Position numbers and translations under genes: made by a program. A stretch of DNA of 64,000 nucleotides from Streptomyces sp. NBC_00582. Its GTDB lineage: Bacteria; Actinomycetota; Actinomycetes; Streptomycetales; Streptomycetaceae. The stretch lies in NCBI RefSeq assembly GCF_036345155.1, contig NZ_CP107772.1:4278001-4342000 (forward strand). The letters are read 5' to 3'. This document shows, piece after piece, positions 16,644-25,441 of this stretch. Position 1 is the first letter of the stretch, and each line of letters opens with the position of its first letter. The notes under the pieces are model-generated. The model searched no databases, was not told where the DNA came from, and saw only the letters and a list, made by a program, of their open reading frames with translations.

Positions 16644-17924
16644 ATGTCTCCCGCCAGTACCGGGGCGTCCACGATCGTGGGCGCCGCGTCCTCCGTCCCT
16701 GTTGCCGACGACTCCCGTATGACCCCCGGTGGCCCCGGCTACCGCCGGATGAGCTTCGCGCTCTTCCTCGCCGGTGTGGCGACCTTCGCCCTGCTGTACT
16801 CCACCCAGGCGCTGCTGCCGCTGATCTCCGGTGACTTCGGGGTGGCGGCGAGCGAGGCGAGCTGGACGGTGGCGGCGGCGACCGGCGGACTGGCGCTGTT
16901 CGTGCTGCCGATGAGCGCCCTCTCCGAGCGCTACGGCCGCCGTACGGTGATGACGGCCTCGCTCGCGGTCGCGGTGACCGTCGGCCTGCTGGTCCCCTTC
17001 GCGCCGTCGCTGGGCGCGCTGGTGGTGCTGCGGGCGGTACAGGGCGCGGCCCTGGCCGGTCTTCCGGCGTCGGCGACCGCGTATCTGGCCGAGGAGGTGC
17101 GGCCGAGGGCCCTGGTCACGGCGATCGGGCTGTTCGTGGCGGGCAACAGCGTCGGCGGGATGAGCGGCCGCGTCATCACCGGCTGGGTCGCGCAGGAGTG
17201 GGGCTGGCGGGTCGCCGTCGGGGTGATCGGGGTGCTGGCCGTGGGCTGCGCGATCGCCTTCCGGCTGCTGCTGCCGGCGCCGAAGCACTTCACCGCGGGC
17301 TCGCTGCGGCCCCGCGTCCTGGCCCGCACGGTCCGCGAGCATCTGGCGAACCCGCTGCTGTGCCGGCTGTACGCGATCGGCGCGCTGTTCATGACCGTCT
17401 TCGGCGGTGTGTACACGGTCATCGGCTACCGGCTGACCGAGGCGCCCTTCTCGCTCCCCCAGGGCATCGTGGGCTCGATCTTCCTGGTGTACCTGGTCGG
17501 TACGGTGTCGGCGTCGACGGCGGGCCGGCTGGTGGGCCGGCTCGGGCGGCGCGGGGCGCTGTACCTCGCGGCCGGGACGACGGCGACGGGTCTGCTGCTG
17601 TCCCTGGCGGACACCCTGCCGCTGGTCCTGCTGGGCCTGGTCCTGATCACGGCGGGCTTCTTCGCGGGGCACGCGGTGGCGTCCTCGGCGGTCAGCAAGA
17701 CGGCGACCACCGGCCGCGCCCAGGCCTCCGCGCTCTACCAGTCGGCCTACTACATCGGCTCCAGCACCGGCTCCACGGTCGGCGCGATCGCCTTCCACTC
17801 CGGTGGCTGGGCCGGCACGGTCGGCGTGGGCGTCCTGGCGGTGCTCGGGGTCGTGACGATCACGGTCCTCGGGACGCGGGCGGCCCGGGTCGCCGCCCGG
17901 CGGCACCCGATGCCGGCCCACTGA
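16644..17924 (+). CDS. MFS transporter (drug/inner-membrane exporter type)
   Basis: A 426-residue, 12-TM major facilitator. The start is ATG 16644, six bases after a -10-like TAGTTT. Family signs are the loop 2-3 motif SERYGRRTVM, LRAVQGAALAGLPASATAYL, and C-terminal helices with ALYQSAYYIGSSTGSTVG. It resembles YnfM/YdhP-type exporters paired with LysR regulators. The substrate cannot be read from the sequence. Drug or metabolite efflux induced via the adjacent LysR regulator is the usual expectation. Confidence 0.9.
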   Translation: MSPASTGASTIVGAASSVPVADDSRMTPGGPGYRRMSFALFLAGVATFALLYSTQALLPLISGDFGVAASEASWTVAAATGGLALFVLPMSALSERYGRRTVMTASLAVAVTVGLLVPFAPSLGALVVLRAVQGAALAGLPASATAYLAEEVRPRALVTAIGLFVAGNSVGGMSGRVITGWVAQEWGWRVAVGVIGVLAVGCAIAFRLLLPAPKHFTAGSLRPRVLARTVREHLANPLLCRLYAIGALFMTVFGGVYTVIGYRLTEAPFSLPQGIVGSIFLVYLVGTVSASTAGRLVGRLGRRGALYLAAGTTATGLLLSLADTLPLVLLGLVLITAGFFAGHAVASSAVSKTATTGRAQASALYQSAYYIGSSTGSTVGAIAFHSGGWAGTVGVGVLAVLGVVTITVLGTRAARVAARRHPMPAH

Positions 17925-18109
17925 GGCCGCCCCCTCCACCTGACATCCCCCTGCTCAGGGCCTCCTGTCCGTGGTCTCGCCTCAGGTGCACCGTCGTGAC
18001 CTGCGCTTTCGGTGACTCGGCAGGCCATTGTCAGTGGGCTGGGGTAGCTTCCGAAGTGCTGGGGCGCAAAGGTGCGTGACAGGACGGCCACAGGGGTGGG
18101 TGGACGAGG

Positions 18110-19135
18110 ATGAGTGACGGTACGGCGGGCGCCGCGACGGTGGAGGACCTCGATGTCCGGCTGGAGAGGCACCGGGTCGAGCTGACCGGCTACTGCTATC
18201 GCATGCTCGGTTCGTCCTTCGAGGCCGAGGACGCGGTGCAGGACACGCTGGTGCGGGCCTGGCGGAGCTACGCCAAGTTCGAGGGCCGCTCCAGTCTGCG
18301 CTCGTGGCTGTACCGGATCGCGACGAACGTCTGTCTGGACATGCTGACGGCGGGCAACAAGCGGGCCCGGCCGATGGACCTCTCGGAGCCGACCCCGCTC
18401 GCCCGGGCGGCCCTGTCCCCCCGCCCCGACCACACCTGGCTGGAGCCGGTGCCGGACGCGCGGGTGCTGCCCACCGTGGAGGACCCGGCGGAGGCGGCGG
18501 TGGCCAAGGAGTCGGTGCGGCTGGCGTTCATGGCCGCGTTGCAGCAGTTGCCGCCCAAGCAGCGGGCGGTGCTGATCCTGCGGGAGGTGCTGGCGTGGAA
18601 GGCGAGTGAGGTCGCCGAGCTGCTCGACACGTCGGTCGCCTCGGTCAACAGCGCGTTGCAGCGGGCGCGGGCCACGCTGGCCGAGCGGGCCGAGGCGGGT
18701 GCGGACGCGGCGGTGTCCGACCCGCTGGACGAGGAGCAGCGGAAGCTGCTGGAGCGCTATGTCGCGGCCTTCGAGGGGTACGACATGGCCGCCCTGACGG
18801 CGTTGCTCCACGAGGACGCCATCATGACGATGCCGCCGTTCGACCTGTGGCTGACGGGCCACGACGACATCACGGGCTTCATGACGACGATCGGCTCGGC
18901 CTGCGAGGGCTCGCGGCTGCTGCCGGTCCAGGTGAACGGGCTGCCGGGGTTCGCCCAGTACAAGCCGGACCCGGAGAAGGGCGGTTTCAGCCCCTGGGCG
19001 ATCCAGGTCCTGGAGATCTCAGACGGCCGCCTCACCGGGTTCCACTTCTACCTCGACACCCAGCGGTGGTTCCCGCTCTTCGGCCTCCCCCTCCACCTCG
19101 ACGGGGAGCCCGACGAGGTGGAGCAGGGCGCGTAG
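18110..19135 (+). CDS. ECF sigma factor with C-terminal SnoaL/NTF2-like domain
   Basis: A 341-residue protein of the SigX5/SigG-like (TIGR02960) type. Region 2 is GYCYRMLGSSFEAEDAVQDT with SSLRSWLYRIATNVCLDML. Region 4 is LPPKQRAVLILREVLAWKA with the HTH EVAELLDTSVASVNSALQRA. The last 120 residues (LERYVAAFEGYDMAALTALL, PFDLWLTGHDDI) form a SnoaL-like domain, which in such sigma factors replaces a separate anti-sigma factor. Its 3' end overlaps the convergent STAS gene by 117 bp. Confidence 0.9.
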   Translation: MSDGTAGAATVEDLDVRLERHRVELTGYCYRMLGSSFEAEDAVQDTLVRAWRSYAKFEGRSSLRSWLYRIATNVCLDMLTAGNKRARPMDLSEPTPLARAALSPRPDHTWLEPVPDARVLPTVEDPAEAAVAKESVRLAFMAALQQLPPKQRAVLILREVLAWKASEVAELLDTSVASVNSALQRARATLAERAEAGADAAVSDPLDEEQRKLLERYVAAFEGYDMAALTALLHEDAIMTMPPFDLWLTGHDDITGFMTTIGSACEGSRLLPVQVNGLPGFAQYKPDPEKGGFSPWAIQVLEISDGRLTGFHFYLDTQRWFPLFGLPLHLDGEPDEVEQGA

Positions 19136-19372
19136 GGCGAGGTCGGGGGCGCGCAGCCGTATCCGCCCGCCGGCCCGGCGGGCGGCGAGCTGGAGCCGGG
19201 CGAGCAGATCGACGACGGCCAGCCCGGCCGGCCCGATCCCGCTCACCTCACAGACGACGACCCCGGCGTCACCGGCCGCCAGGAGGGCCCGTACGGCGTC
19301 GGCGAGCTCTGCCGCCCGCTCGGGGGTGACAGGGCCGGTCAGGGCGAGTACGGGCGGTGTCTTGGGGTCCAC
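19019..19372 (-). CDS. STAS-domain protein (anti-sigma antagonist-like)
   Basis: A 117-residue protein resembling SpoIIAA-like STAS domains: VLALTGPVTPERAAELADAV, VVVCEVSGIGPAGLAVVDLL, LQLAARRAGGRIRLR. The usual phosphorylated serine (D-S-S/T-G) region reads GIGPAGLAV, so it lacks an obvious phospho-acceptor. The C-terminal 40 residues are encoded antisense to the last codons of the sigma gene. The tail is unusually acidic (VEVEGEAEEREPPLGVEVEV). It may be shaped by the opposite strand. Confidence 0.65.
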   Translation of the reverse strand: MDPKTPPVLALTGPVTPERAAELADAVRALLAAGDAGVVVCEVSGIGPAGLAVVDLLARLQLAARRAGGRIRLRAPDLALRALLHLVGLPVEVEGEAEEREPPLGVEVEVEPGEAAV

Positions 19373-19427
19373 GTGCGGTAGACCCCGAAGCGGGGCTCAA
19401 CTCATCGGGCGACGAGCAAGCCGCAGG

Positions 19428-20705
19428 TCAGGCGATGCGTTCCAGCACCACCGGGGACGCCGTGAACGCCGTACCGGCCGGGGCGACGTCGTAGGAGCCG
19501 GTGACGGCCTGGAGGGCGTAGTCGAAGCGTTCCGGGGTGTCGGTGTGGAGGGTCAGCAGGGGCTGGCCCGCGGTCACCGCGTCGCCGGGCTTGGCGTGGA
19601 GTTCGACTCCGGCGCCCGCCTGGACCGGGTCCTCCTTACGGGCGCGGCCCGCGCCGAGGCGCCATGCGGCGAGGCCGATGTCGTAGGCGTCGAGGCGGGT
19701 GAGGACGCCGGAGGACGGGGCCGTGACGACGTGCTGCTCGCGGGCCACCGGCAGGGGCGCGTCCGGGTCGCCGCCCTGAGCCGCGATCATGCGGCGCCAG
19801 ACGTCCATCGCGGAGCCGTCGGCGAGCGCCTTCGCCGGGTCGGCGTCCTTCACGCCGGCCGCGTCGAGCATCTCGCGGGCGAGTGCGATCGTCAGCTCCA
19901 CGACGTCCGCCGGGCCGCCGCCCGCGAGGACCTCGACGGACTCGCGGACCTCCAGGGCGTTGCCCGCGGTCAGGCCGAGCGGGGTGCTCATGTCGGTGAG
20001 GAGGGCGACCGTCTTCACACCGTGGTCGGTGCCGAGGCCGACCATCGTGGAGGCCAGCTCACGGGCGTCCTCGATCGTCTTCATGAAGGCGCCGGTGCCG
20101 ACCTTCACGTCGAGGACCAGGGAGCCGGTGCCCTCGGCGATCTTCTTGGACATGATCGAGGAGGCGATGAGGGGGATCGCCTCGACGGTGCCGGTGACGT
20201 CGCGCAGGGCGTACAGCTTCTTGTCGGCGGGGGCGAGGCCGTCGCCCGCCGCGCAGATCACCGCGCCGGTGGTGTCGAGGACGGAGAGCATCTCCTCGTT
20301 GGAGAGCAGGGCGCGCCAGCCGGGGACGGACTCCAGCTTGTCCAGGGTGCCGCCGGTGTGGCCGAGGCCTCGGCCGGAGAGCTGCGGTACGGCGGCACCG
20401 CAGGCGGCGACGAGCGGGGCCAGCGGGAGGGTGATCTTGTCGCCGACGCCTCCGGTGGAGTGCTTGTCGGCGGTCGGGCGGGCCAGGGACGAGAAGTCCA
20501 TGCGCTCGCCGGAGGCGATCATCGCCGCGGTCCAGCGGGCGATCTCCCGGCGGTTCATGCCGTTGAGCAGGATGGCCATCGCGAGCGACGACATCTGCTC
20601 GTCGGCGACCTCGCCGCGGGTGTACGCGTCGATGACCCAGTCGATCTGCTCGTCGCTGAGCTCACCGCGGTCCCGCTTGGTGCGGATGACGGAGATGGCG
20701 TCCAT
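19428..20705 (-). CDS. deoA: Thymidine phosphorylase
   Basis: A 425-residue pyrimidine-nucleoside phosphorylase that converts thymidine (or uridine) and phosphate to base and (deoxy)ribose-1-phosphate. The signature SGRGLGHTGGTLDKLE is at about residues 110-125. KHSTGGVGDK, LYALRDVTGTVE and the C-terminal lobe VELHAKPGDAVTAG are also visible. SD GGAAGGA precedes the ATG. It is the last gene of the five-gene nucleoside operon and is separated from cdd by 87 bp containing a hairpin. Confidence 0.96.
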   Translation of the reverse strand: MDAISVIRTKRDRGELSDEQIDWVIDAYTRGEVADEQMSSLAMAILLNGMNRREIARWTAAMIASGERMDFSSLARPTADKHSTGGVGDKITLPLAPLVAACGAAVPQLSGRGLGHTGGTLDKLESVPGWRALLSNEEMLSVLDTTGAVICAAGDGLAPADKKLYALRDVTGTVEAIPLIASSIMSKKIAEGTGSLVLDVKVGTGAFMKTIEDARELASTMVGLGTDHGVKTVALLTDMSTPLGLTAGNALEVRESVEVLAGGGPADVVELTIALAREMLDAAGVKDADPAKALADGSAMDVWRRMIAAQGGDPDAPLPVAREQHVVTAPSSGVLTRLDAYDIGLAAWRLGAGRARKEDPVQAGAGVELHAKPGDAVTAGQPLLTLHTDTPERFDYALQAVTGSYDVAPAGTAFTASPVVLERIA

Positions 20706-20740
20706 GGCGTGCGTTCCTTCCGAGGGTCCAGAAAGTGTGC

Positions 20741-20776
20741 GGCCCCCCTGAGAGTGTCCAGCGGTTCAGAGGGGCC
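20741..20776. terminator. Intercistronic hairpin between cdd and deoA
   Basis: GGCCCCCCTGA pairs with TCAGAGGGGCC (one mismatch) around a 14-nt loop. Inside an otherwise overlapping operon it may reduce or uncouple deoA expression, or act as an mRNA stability element. Confidence 0.6.
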
Positions 20777-20792
20777 GTACGGAGGTGCTTGC

Positions 20793-21185
20793 TTACTTGG
20801 TGAGGTGGTCCGGGCCGAAGGCCTGCGGGAGCATCTCGGCGAGGGGCAGGATCCCGGCCGGCGTCTCCAGCAGGAGCTCGGCGCCGCCGAACTCGTACAG
20901 GAGCTGACGGCAGCGGCCGCACGGGACGAGGATCTCGCCCTTGCCGTCCACGCAGGTGAAGTGCGTGAGCCGGCCGCCACCGGTGTTCTGCAACTCGGAG
21001 ACCAGCCCGCACTCGGCGCACAGGCCGAGGCCGTAGGAGGCGTTCTCGACGTTGCAGCCGGAGACGATCCGGCCGTCGTCGACGAGGGCCGCCACGCCGA
21101 CCGGGTAGCCGGAGTACGGGGCGTACGCCCGGGACATGGCGTCCCGGGCCACCGAACGCAGCTTCTCCCAGTCGACCGGGGTCAC
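20793..21185 (-). CDS. cdd: Cytidine deaminase
   Basis: A 130-residue homotetrameric-type cytidine deaminase. Substrate loop SGCNVENASYG is followed by the zinc/catalytic motif CAECGLVSEL (C-A-E) and the second zinc motif PCGRCRQLL. It hydrolyses (deoxy)cytidine to (deoxy)uridine, feeding DeoA. GTG start 21185 overlaps the permease stop (GTGA), so expression is coupled to the transporter. Confidence 0.96.
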   Translation of the reverse strand: MTPVDWEKLRSVARDAMSRAYAPYSGYPVGVAALVDDGRIVSGCNVENASYGLGLCAECGLVSELQNTGGGRLTHFTCVDGKGEILVPCGRCRQLLYEFGGAELLLETPAGILPLAEMLPQAFGPDHLTK

Positions 21186-22444
21186 TTGCCCTGTCCCTTC
21201 CGGTACGGCAGACCGTCCGCCTTCGGCATGCGCAGACGCTGGGCGGACAGGGAGAGGACCAGCAGGGTGACGACGTACGGGGTGGCCGTGACGACCTGGT
21301 TGGGGACGTCGTCGGTGCTGACGTACCAGATGAACATCAGGGCCGAGACCGCGGCGGTGATCGCGGCCGGGACGTACTTCTTCTTCCAGGCCAGGTAGGC
21401 GACGCCGACGACCAGCAGGATCGCGAGCAGCAGGATCAGCGCGTGGACGTTGGTGGCGCCGCCGCGCAGGTTGAGGCTGTCGGTGTAGCCGAACAGTCCG
21501 GCGCCGAGGGCGAGGCCGCCCGGCATCCAGTTGCCGAAGATCATCGCGGCGAGACCGATGTAGCCGCGGCCGGCGGTCTGGCCGTCGAGGTAGACGTTCG
21601 ACGCGACGATCGACAGGAAGGCGCCGCCGAGGCCGGCGAAGCCGCCGGAGATGATCACGGCGATGTACTTGTACTTGTAGACGTTGACGCCGAGGGACTC
21701 GGCGGCGACCGGGTTCTCACCGCAGGAGCGCAGTCGCAGACCGAAAGAGGTGCGCCACAGGACGTACCAGGTGCCGGGGACCAGGGCGACGGCTACGACG
21801 GTGAGCGGCGACAGGTTGGTGATCAGACCGCCGACCAGGCCGGCGAGGTCGGAGATCAGGAACCAGTGCTTGTCGTTGAGGGTCTCCAGCCAGCCGGACA
21901 GGCCGGGGATGTCGAAGGTGCCGAGCGAGTCGATCGGCGGGGACTGCTTGGAGGAGCCCTGCGGGGCGTCCTCGAAGGTGAACTTCGACAGGTAGCGGGT
22001 GACGCCGAGGGCCAGGATGTTCAGGGCCACACCGGAGACGATGTGGTTGACCTTGAAGGTGACGGTGGCGATGGCGTGCAGGACGGCGCCGAGCGCGCCG
22101 CCGACGACGCCGAAGACGACCCCGGTCCACGGGCCCCACTGGTAGCCGGCCCAGGCGCCGAACCAGGTGCCGAGGATCATCATGCCCTCGAGGCCGATGT
22201 TGACGACGCCCGCCCGCTCGGCCCACAGACCGCCGAGGCCGGCGAGGCCGATCGGGACGGCCGCGCGCAGGGCGGTGGACATCTGGCCGGTGGACGTGAT
22301 GCCGTCCGCGCCGGTGATCAGACGGACGACCGAGGTCAGGATCAGGACGCCCGCGATGACCAGCAGGAGGACGGGCAGCGACATCCGGCGGCCGCCCTTG
22401 CCGGGCTGCGGGGCCTTCGGCTTCGCGATGGTCGCGGTGCTCAT
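21182..22444 (-). CDS. Nucleoside ABC transporter permease (second)
   Basis: A 420-residue permease of the branched-chain/ribose-type family used with BMP lipoproteins. Core elements are LAGLGGLWAERAGVVNIGLE, VNHIVSGVALNILALG and GLRLRSCGENPVAAESLG, the cytoplasmic loop contacting the ATPase. The last 100 residues add extra TM helices beyond the usual 300-310 residues. It overlaps the first permease gene by 3 bp and cdd by 4 bp. It imports nucleosides with its partners. Confidence 0.93.
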   Translation of the reverse strand: MSTATIAKPKAPQPGKGGRRMSLPVLLLVIAGVLILTSVVRLITGADGITSTGQMSTALRAAVPIGLAGLGGLWAERAGVVNIGLEGMMILGTWFGAWAGYQWGPWTGVVFGVVGGALGAVLHAIATVTFKVNHIVSGVALNILALGVTRYLSKFTFEDAPQGSSKQSPPIDSLGTFDIPGLSGWLETLNDKHWFLISDLAGLVGGLITNLSPLTVVAVALVPGTWYVLWRTSFGLRLRSCGENPVAAESLGVNVYKYKYIAVIISGGFAGLGGAFLSIVASNVYLDGQTAGRGYIGLAAMIFGNWMPGGLALGAGLFGYTDSLNLRGGATNVHALILLLAILLVVGVAYLAWKKKYVPAAITAAVSALMFIWYVSTDDVPNQVVTATPYVVTLLVLSLSAQRLRMPKADGLPYRKGQGK

Positions 22445-23559
22445 CAGACCGCCACCTCCTTCTTGGTGTTCGCGGCGGCGGCGAGTTCCTCACCGACGCG
22501 CTTCTGCTGGCGGCGCAGACCCCAGGTGCGGACGACCTCGTAGGAGATGACGACCGCGAAGACGATCAGGCCCTGCATGATCATCGCGATTTCCTTCTCG
22601 TACGGCTCGGGAGTCGCGTAGTCGAGGGCGGGGGACGCCTTGTCGAGGAAGGCCCACAGGAGGGCGGCGAGGGCGATGCCGCCGGGGTTGTTGCGGCCGA
22701 GCAGGGCGATGCCGATGGCGGTGAAGCCGACGCCCGTCGGGAAGCTCAGGCTGTAGGTGTGGGCGTCGCCGAGGAGCAGGGGCAGACCGGCGAGGCCGGA
22801 GACCGCGCCGGAGACGATCATCACGGTGAGGATCATGCGCTTGGCGTCGACGCCGGAGGCGGCGGCGGCCGACTCGGACTCGCCGGTGGCGCGCAGGTCG
22901 AAGCCGAAGCGGGTGCGGTTGAGGACCAGCCAGTAGACGATGCCGAGGGCGACGGCGAGGAAGACCAGGCCGTAGATCTCGCCGACGTCGGCGCCCAGGT
23001 TGATGCCGGGGACCCAGCCGGACTCCTTCATGATGCCGGTGGTCTTGTTGTCGCCGACCAGCTGGCCGAAGACATCGGGCAGGGTGAGGTAGGCGATGAG
23101 GCTGGTGGCGATCGCGTTGAGCATGATCGTCGCGACGACCTCACTGACGCCCCGGGTGACCTTCAGGACACCCGCGACACCGGCCCAGATGCCACCGGTG
23201 AAGGCGGCGACCAGCAGCAGCAGCGGGACCTGGAGGAAGGCCGGCAGGTCCATGTGGGCGCCGACCACGGCGGTCATCATCGCGGCGAGGCGGTACTGGC
23301 CGTCGACGCCGATGTTGAACAGGTTCATGCGGAAGCCGAGGGCGACCGCGAGGGCGGCGATGTAGTACAGCGACGCCTGGTTGATGATCAGCACCTGGAC
23401 GTCGGAGTAGCCGATCTGCTCCAGCATGAGCGTGTACGGCTCGATCGGGCTCTTGCCCGAGGCGATCAGCACGACCGAGGTCAGCAGGATCGCCGCGACG
23501 AGCGCCATGACCGGGCCGGCCACGGCGAGGAGCACGCGCTCCTTGTCGAACTTCTTCAT
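22444..23559 (-). CDS. Nucleoside ABC transporter permease (first)
   Basis: A 371-residue inner-membrane permease. Characteristic segments are FRMNLFNIGVDGQYRLAAMM, SEVVATIMLNAIATSLIAYL and GFDLRATGESESAAAASGVD (ATPase-coupling loop), then GIALLGRNNPGGIALAALLW. It corresponds to the YufP/NupB-type subunit of BMP-dependent nucleoside importers. It overlaps the ATPase gene by 4 bp (ATGA). Confidence 0.93.
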   Translation of the reverse strand: MKKFDKERVLLAVAGPVMALVAAILLTSVVLIASGKSPIEPYTLMLEQIGYSDVQVLIINQASLYYIAALAVALGFRMNLFNIGVDGQYRLAAMMTAVVGAHMDLPAFLQVPLLLLVAAFTGGIWAGVAGVLKVTRGVSEVVATIMLNAIATSLIAYLTLPDVFGQLVGDNKTTGIMKESGWVPGINLGADVGEIYGLVFLAVALGIVYWLVLNRTRFGFDLRATGESESAAAASGVDAKRMILTVMIVSGAVSGLAGLPLLLGDAHTYSLSFPTGVGFTAIGIALLGRNNPGGIALAALLWAFLDKASPALDYATPEPYEKEIAMIMQGLIVFAVVISYEVVRTWGLRRQQKRVGEELAAAANTKKEVAV

Positions 23560-25208
23560 CGGGCCTCGTCCTCCGGGGCGCTCGCTTCCTCGACGTGCTC
23601 AAGGTGTCCGGTGGCGGCACCCGTCATGGCCGAGCCCAGCTCTTCCGGTGTGATGGTGGCGGGGTCGGCGTCCGCGACCAGCCTGCCGTTGTAGATCACG
23701 CGCAGGGTGTCCGACAGGCCGATCAGCTCGTCCAGGTCGGCGGAGATCAGCAGCACGGCCAGGCCCTCGCGGCGGGCCTCGCGGATGCGGTCCCAGATCT
23801 GGGCCTGCGCGCCGACGTCCACACCGCGGGTGGGGTGGGCGGCGATCAGGAACTTCGGGTTGTGGCTCATCTCGCGGCCGACGATCAGCTTCTGCTGGTT
23901 GCCGCCGGACAGGGAGGCGGCGGTGACGTCGATGCCGGGGGTACGGACGTCGAACTCCTCGACGATCCGGCGGGTGTCGGCCTGGGCGCCCTTGGGGTTC
24001 AGCCAGAAGCCCTTGGCGTTGGGGGTCTCGGTGACATGGCCGAGGATGCGGTTCTCCCAGAGGGGGGCCTCCAGGAGCAGGCCCTGGCGGTGGCGGTCCT
24101 CGGGGATGTAGCCGACGCCGGACTCGCGGCGCTTGCGGGTGGGCCAGGGGGTGATGTCCTCGCCGAGGAAGGCGATCGTGCCGGAGTCGGCGTTCTTGGT
24201 GCCGATCAGCGCGTCGATCAGCTCGGTCTGGCCGTTGCCCTCGACCCCGGCGATGCCCATGACCTCGCCGGCGTGGATGGTGAAGCTGACGTCGTCGAGG
24301 ACGCGCTTGATCTCGCCGCCCTCGGGGGCGAGCGTGATGCCGCCGGTGGGCTCGGCCTCGGTGCCCATGGAGGCGCCGCCGCTGGCGTAGACGGTGAGGC
24401 CCTTGACGGTCAGGACCGCCTGGTCGGTGACCGTGGACTCGGCGGTCTCCGGGGTGGGCAGCTCGGAGCCGACCATCATCTCGGCGAGCTGGCGGGGGGT
24501 GGTCTCCGAGGGGACGGCGGTGCCGACGGTCGTGCCGCGCCGGATGACGGTGATGTCGTCGGCGACGGAGAGGACCTCGCCCAGCTTGTGGGAGATGAAG
24601 ATGACGGAGAGACCCTCGGCCTTGAGCTCGCGCAGGTTGGCGAAGAGCGCCTCGACCTCCTGCGGGACGAGCACGGCGGTCGGCTCGTCGAGGATGAGGG
24701 TGCGGGCGCCGCGGAAGAGGACCTTGAGGATCTCCACGCGCTGGCGGTCGGCGACACCGAGGTCCTCGACCAGGGCGTCGGGGCGCACACCGAGGCCGTA
24801 GCGGTCGGAGATCTCCTTGATCTTCTTGCGGGCGGCGCCGCCGATGCCGTGCAGCTTCTCGCTGCCGAGCACCACGTTCTCCAGGACGGTCAGGTTGTCG
24901 GCCAGCATGAAGTGCTGGTGGACCATGCCGATGCCGCGGGCGATGGCGTCGGCGGGGCTGGAGAAGGTCACCTGCTGTCCGTCGACGGCGATGGTGCCCT
25001 CGTCCGGCTTCTGCATGCCGTAGAGGATCTTCATCAGGGTCGACTTGCCGGCGCCGTTCTCCCCGACCAGGGCGTGCACGGTGCCCTTGCGGACGGTCAG
25101 GTGGATGTCGTGGTTGGCGACGACACCGGGGAAGCGCTTGGTGATCCCCGCCAGCTCTACCGCGATCGTCGACTGTGCGGTGAGCGGAGGGCTGCTGGAC
25201 GCGTCGAT
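23556..25208 (-). CDS. Nucleoside ABC transporter, double ATP-binding protein; apparent ATC start
   Basis: A 550-residue RbsA/YufO-type ATPase with two ABC cassettes. The first has Walker [10 protein letters not shown] and [14 protein letters not shown]. The second has a degenerate Walker A ([11 protein letters not shown]) and the signature LSGGNQQK, as usual in this family. The frame has no ATG, GTG or TTG before GTG 25079, which would delete the first beta-strands. The homologous start appears to be ATC at 25206..25208 (then DASSSPP), 8 nt after a perfect SD AAGGAG. A GTG at 25215 is in another frame and too close to the SD. This is either a rare AUC start or a base change or error at that codon. 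Confidence 0.85.
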   Translation of the reverse strand: MDASSSPPLTAQSTIAVELAGITKRFPGVVANHDIHLTVRKGTVHALVGENGAGKSTLMKILYGMQKPDEGTIAVDGQQVTFSSPADAIARGIGMVHQHFMLADNLTVLENVVLGSEKLHGIGGAARKKIKEISDRYGLGVRPDALVEDLGVADRQRVEILKVLFRGARTLILDEPTAVLVPQEVEALFANLRELKAEGLSVIFISHKLGEVLSVADDITVIRRGTTVGTAVPSETTPRQLAEMMVGSELPTPETAESTVTDQAVLTVKGLTVYASGGASMGTEAEPTGGITLAPEGGEIKRVLDDVSFTIHAGEVMGIAGVEGNGQTELIDALIGTKNADSGTIAFLGEDITPWPTRKRRESGVGYIPEDRHRQGLLLEAPLWENRILGHVTETPNAKGFWLNPKGAQADTRRIVEEFDVRTPGIDVTAASLSGGNQQKLIVGREMSHNPKFLIAAHPTRGVDVGAQAQIWDRIREARREGLAVLLISADLDELIGLSDTLRVIYNGRLVADADPATITPEELGSAMTGAATGHLEHVEEASAPEDEAR

Positions 25209-25237
25209 GGCGCACTCTCCTTGGGAAAGGGGCCGCT

Positions 25238-25249
25238 CTACGCGCGTAG
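25238..25249. promoter_or_regulatory. Candidate nucleoside-regulon operator upstream of the ABC/cdd/deoA operon
   Basis: Perfect CTACGCGCGTAG palindrome, 30 bp before the proposed ATPase start, between SD and promoter. A -10-like TATTTA (rc of 25260..25265) lies just upstream. Flanking GGGGC/GCCCC bases extend the dyad. Confidence 0.78.
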
Positions 25250-25324
25250 CGCCCCTGCTTTAAATAGTGCCCGGACCTGATCGCTCATTTTCGGTCACGA
25301 TCCGTTCCGAGCATTCTGCCGCGC

Positions 25325-25364
25325 GAACGGGGCACGAGTACGCCTTGCTTCCCGTGCCCCGTTC
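25325..25364. terminator. Strong hairpin terminator after the first BMP gene
   Basis: A perfect 12-bp stem GAACGGGGCACG/CGTGCCCCGTTC with a 16-nt loop. It separates the BMP gene from the downstream transporter operon, so each has its own promoter and operator. Confidence 0.85.
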
Positions 25365-25441
25365 CGTGGCCGTAACGCTGTCATCACAGCGTCCTGTTGG
25401 CCAATGCCTCTGACCGGTTTTCCTCTCGCGAGAGGAGGTCG

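Noticed and set aside
15618..17939. A 773-codon minus-strand frame extending the LysR protein
   Set aside because: The extension is antisense to the MFS transporter and has Arg/Gln/Asp-rich shadow composition. The LysR protein begins at 16580 or 16523.
25208..25215. GTG at 25215 as start of the ABC ATPase
   Set aside because: It is in a different reading frame from the ATPase and only one base from the SD core.
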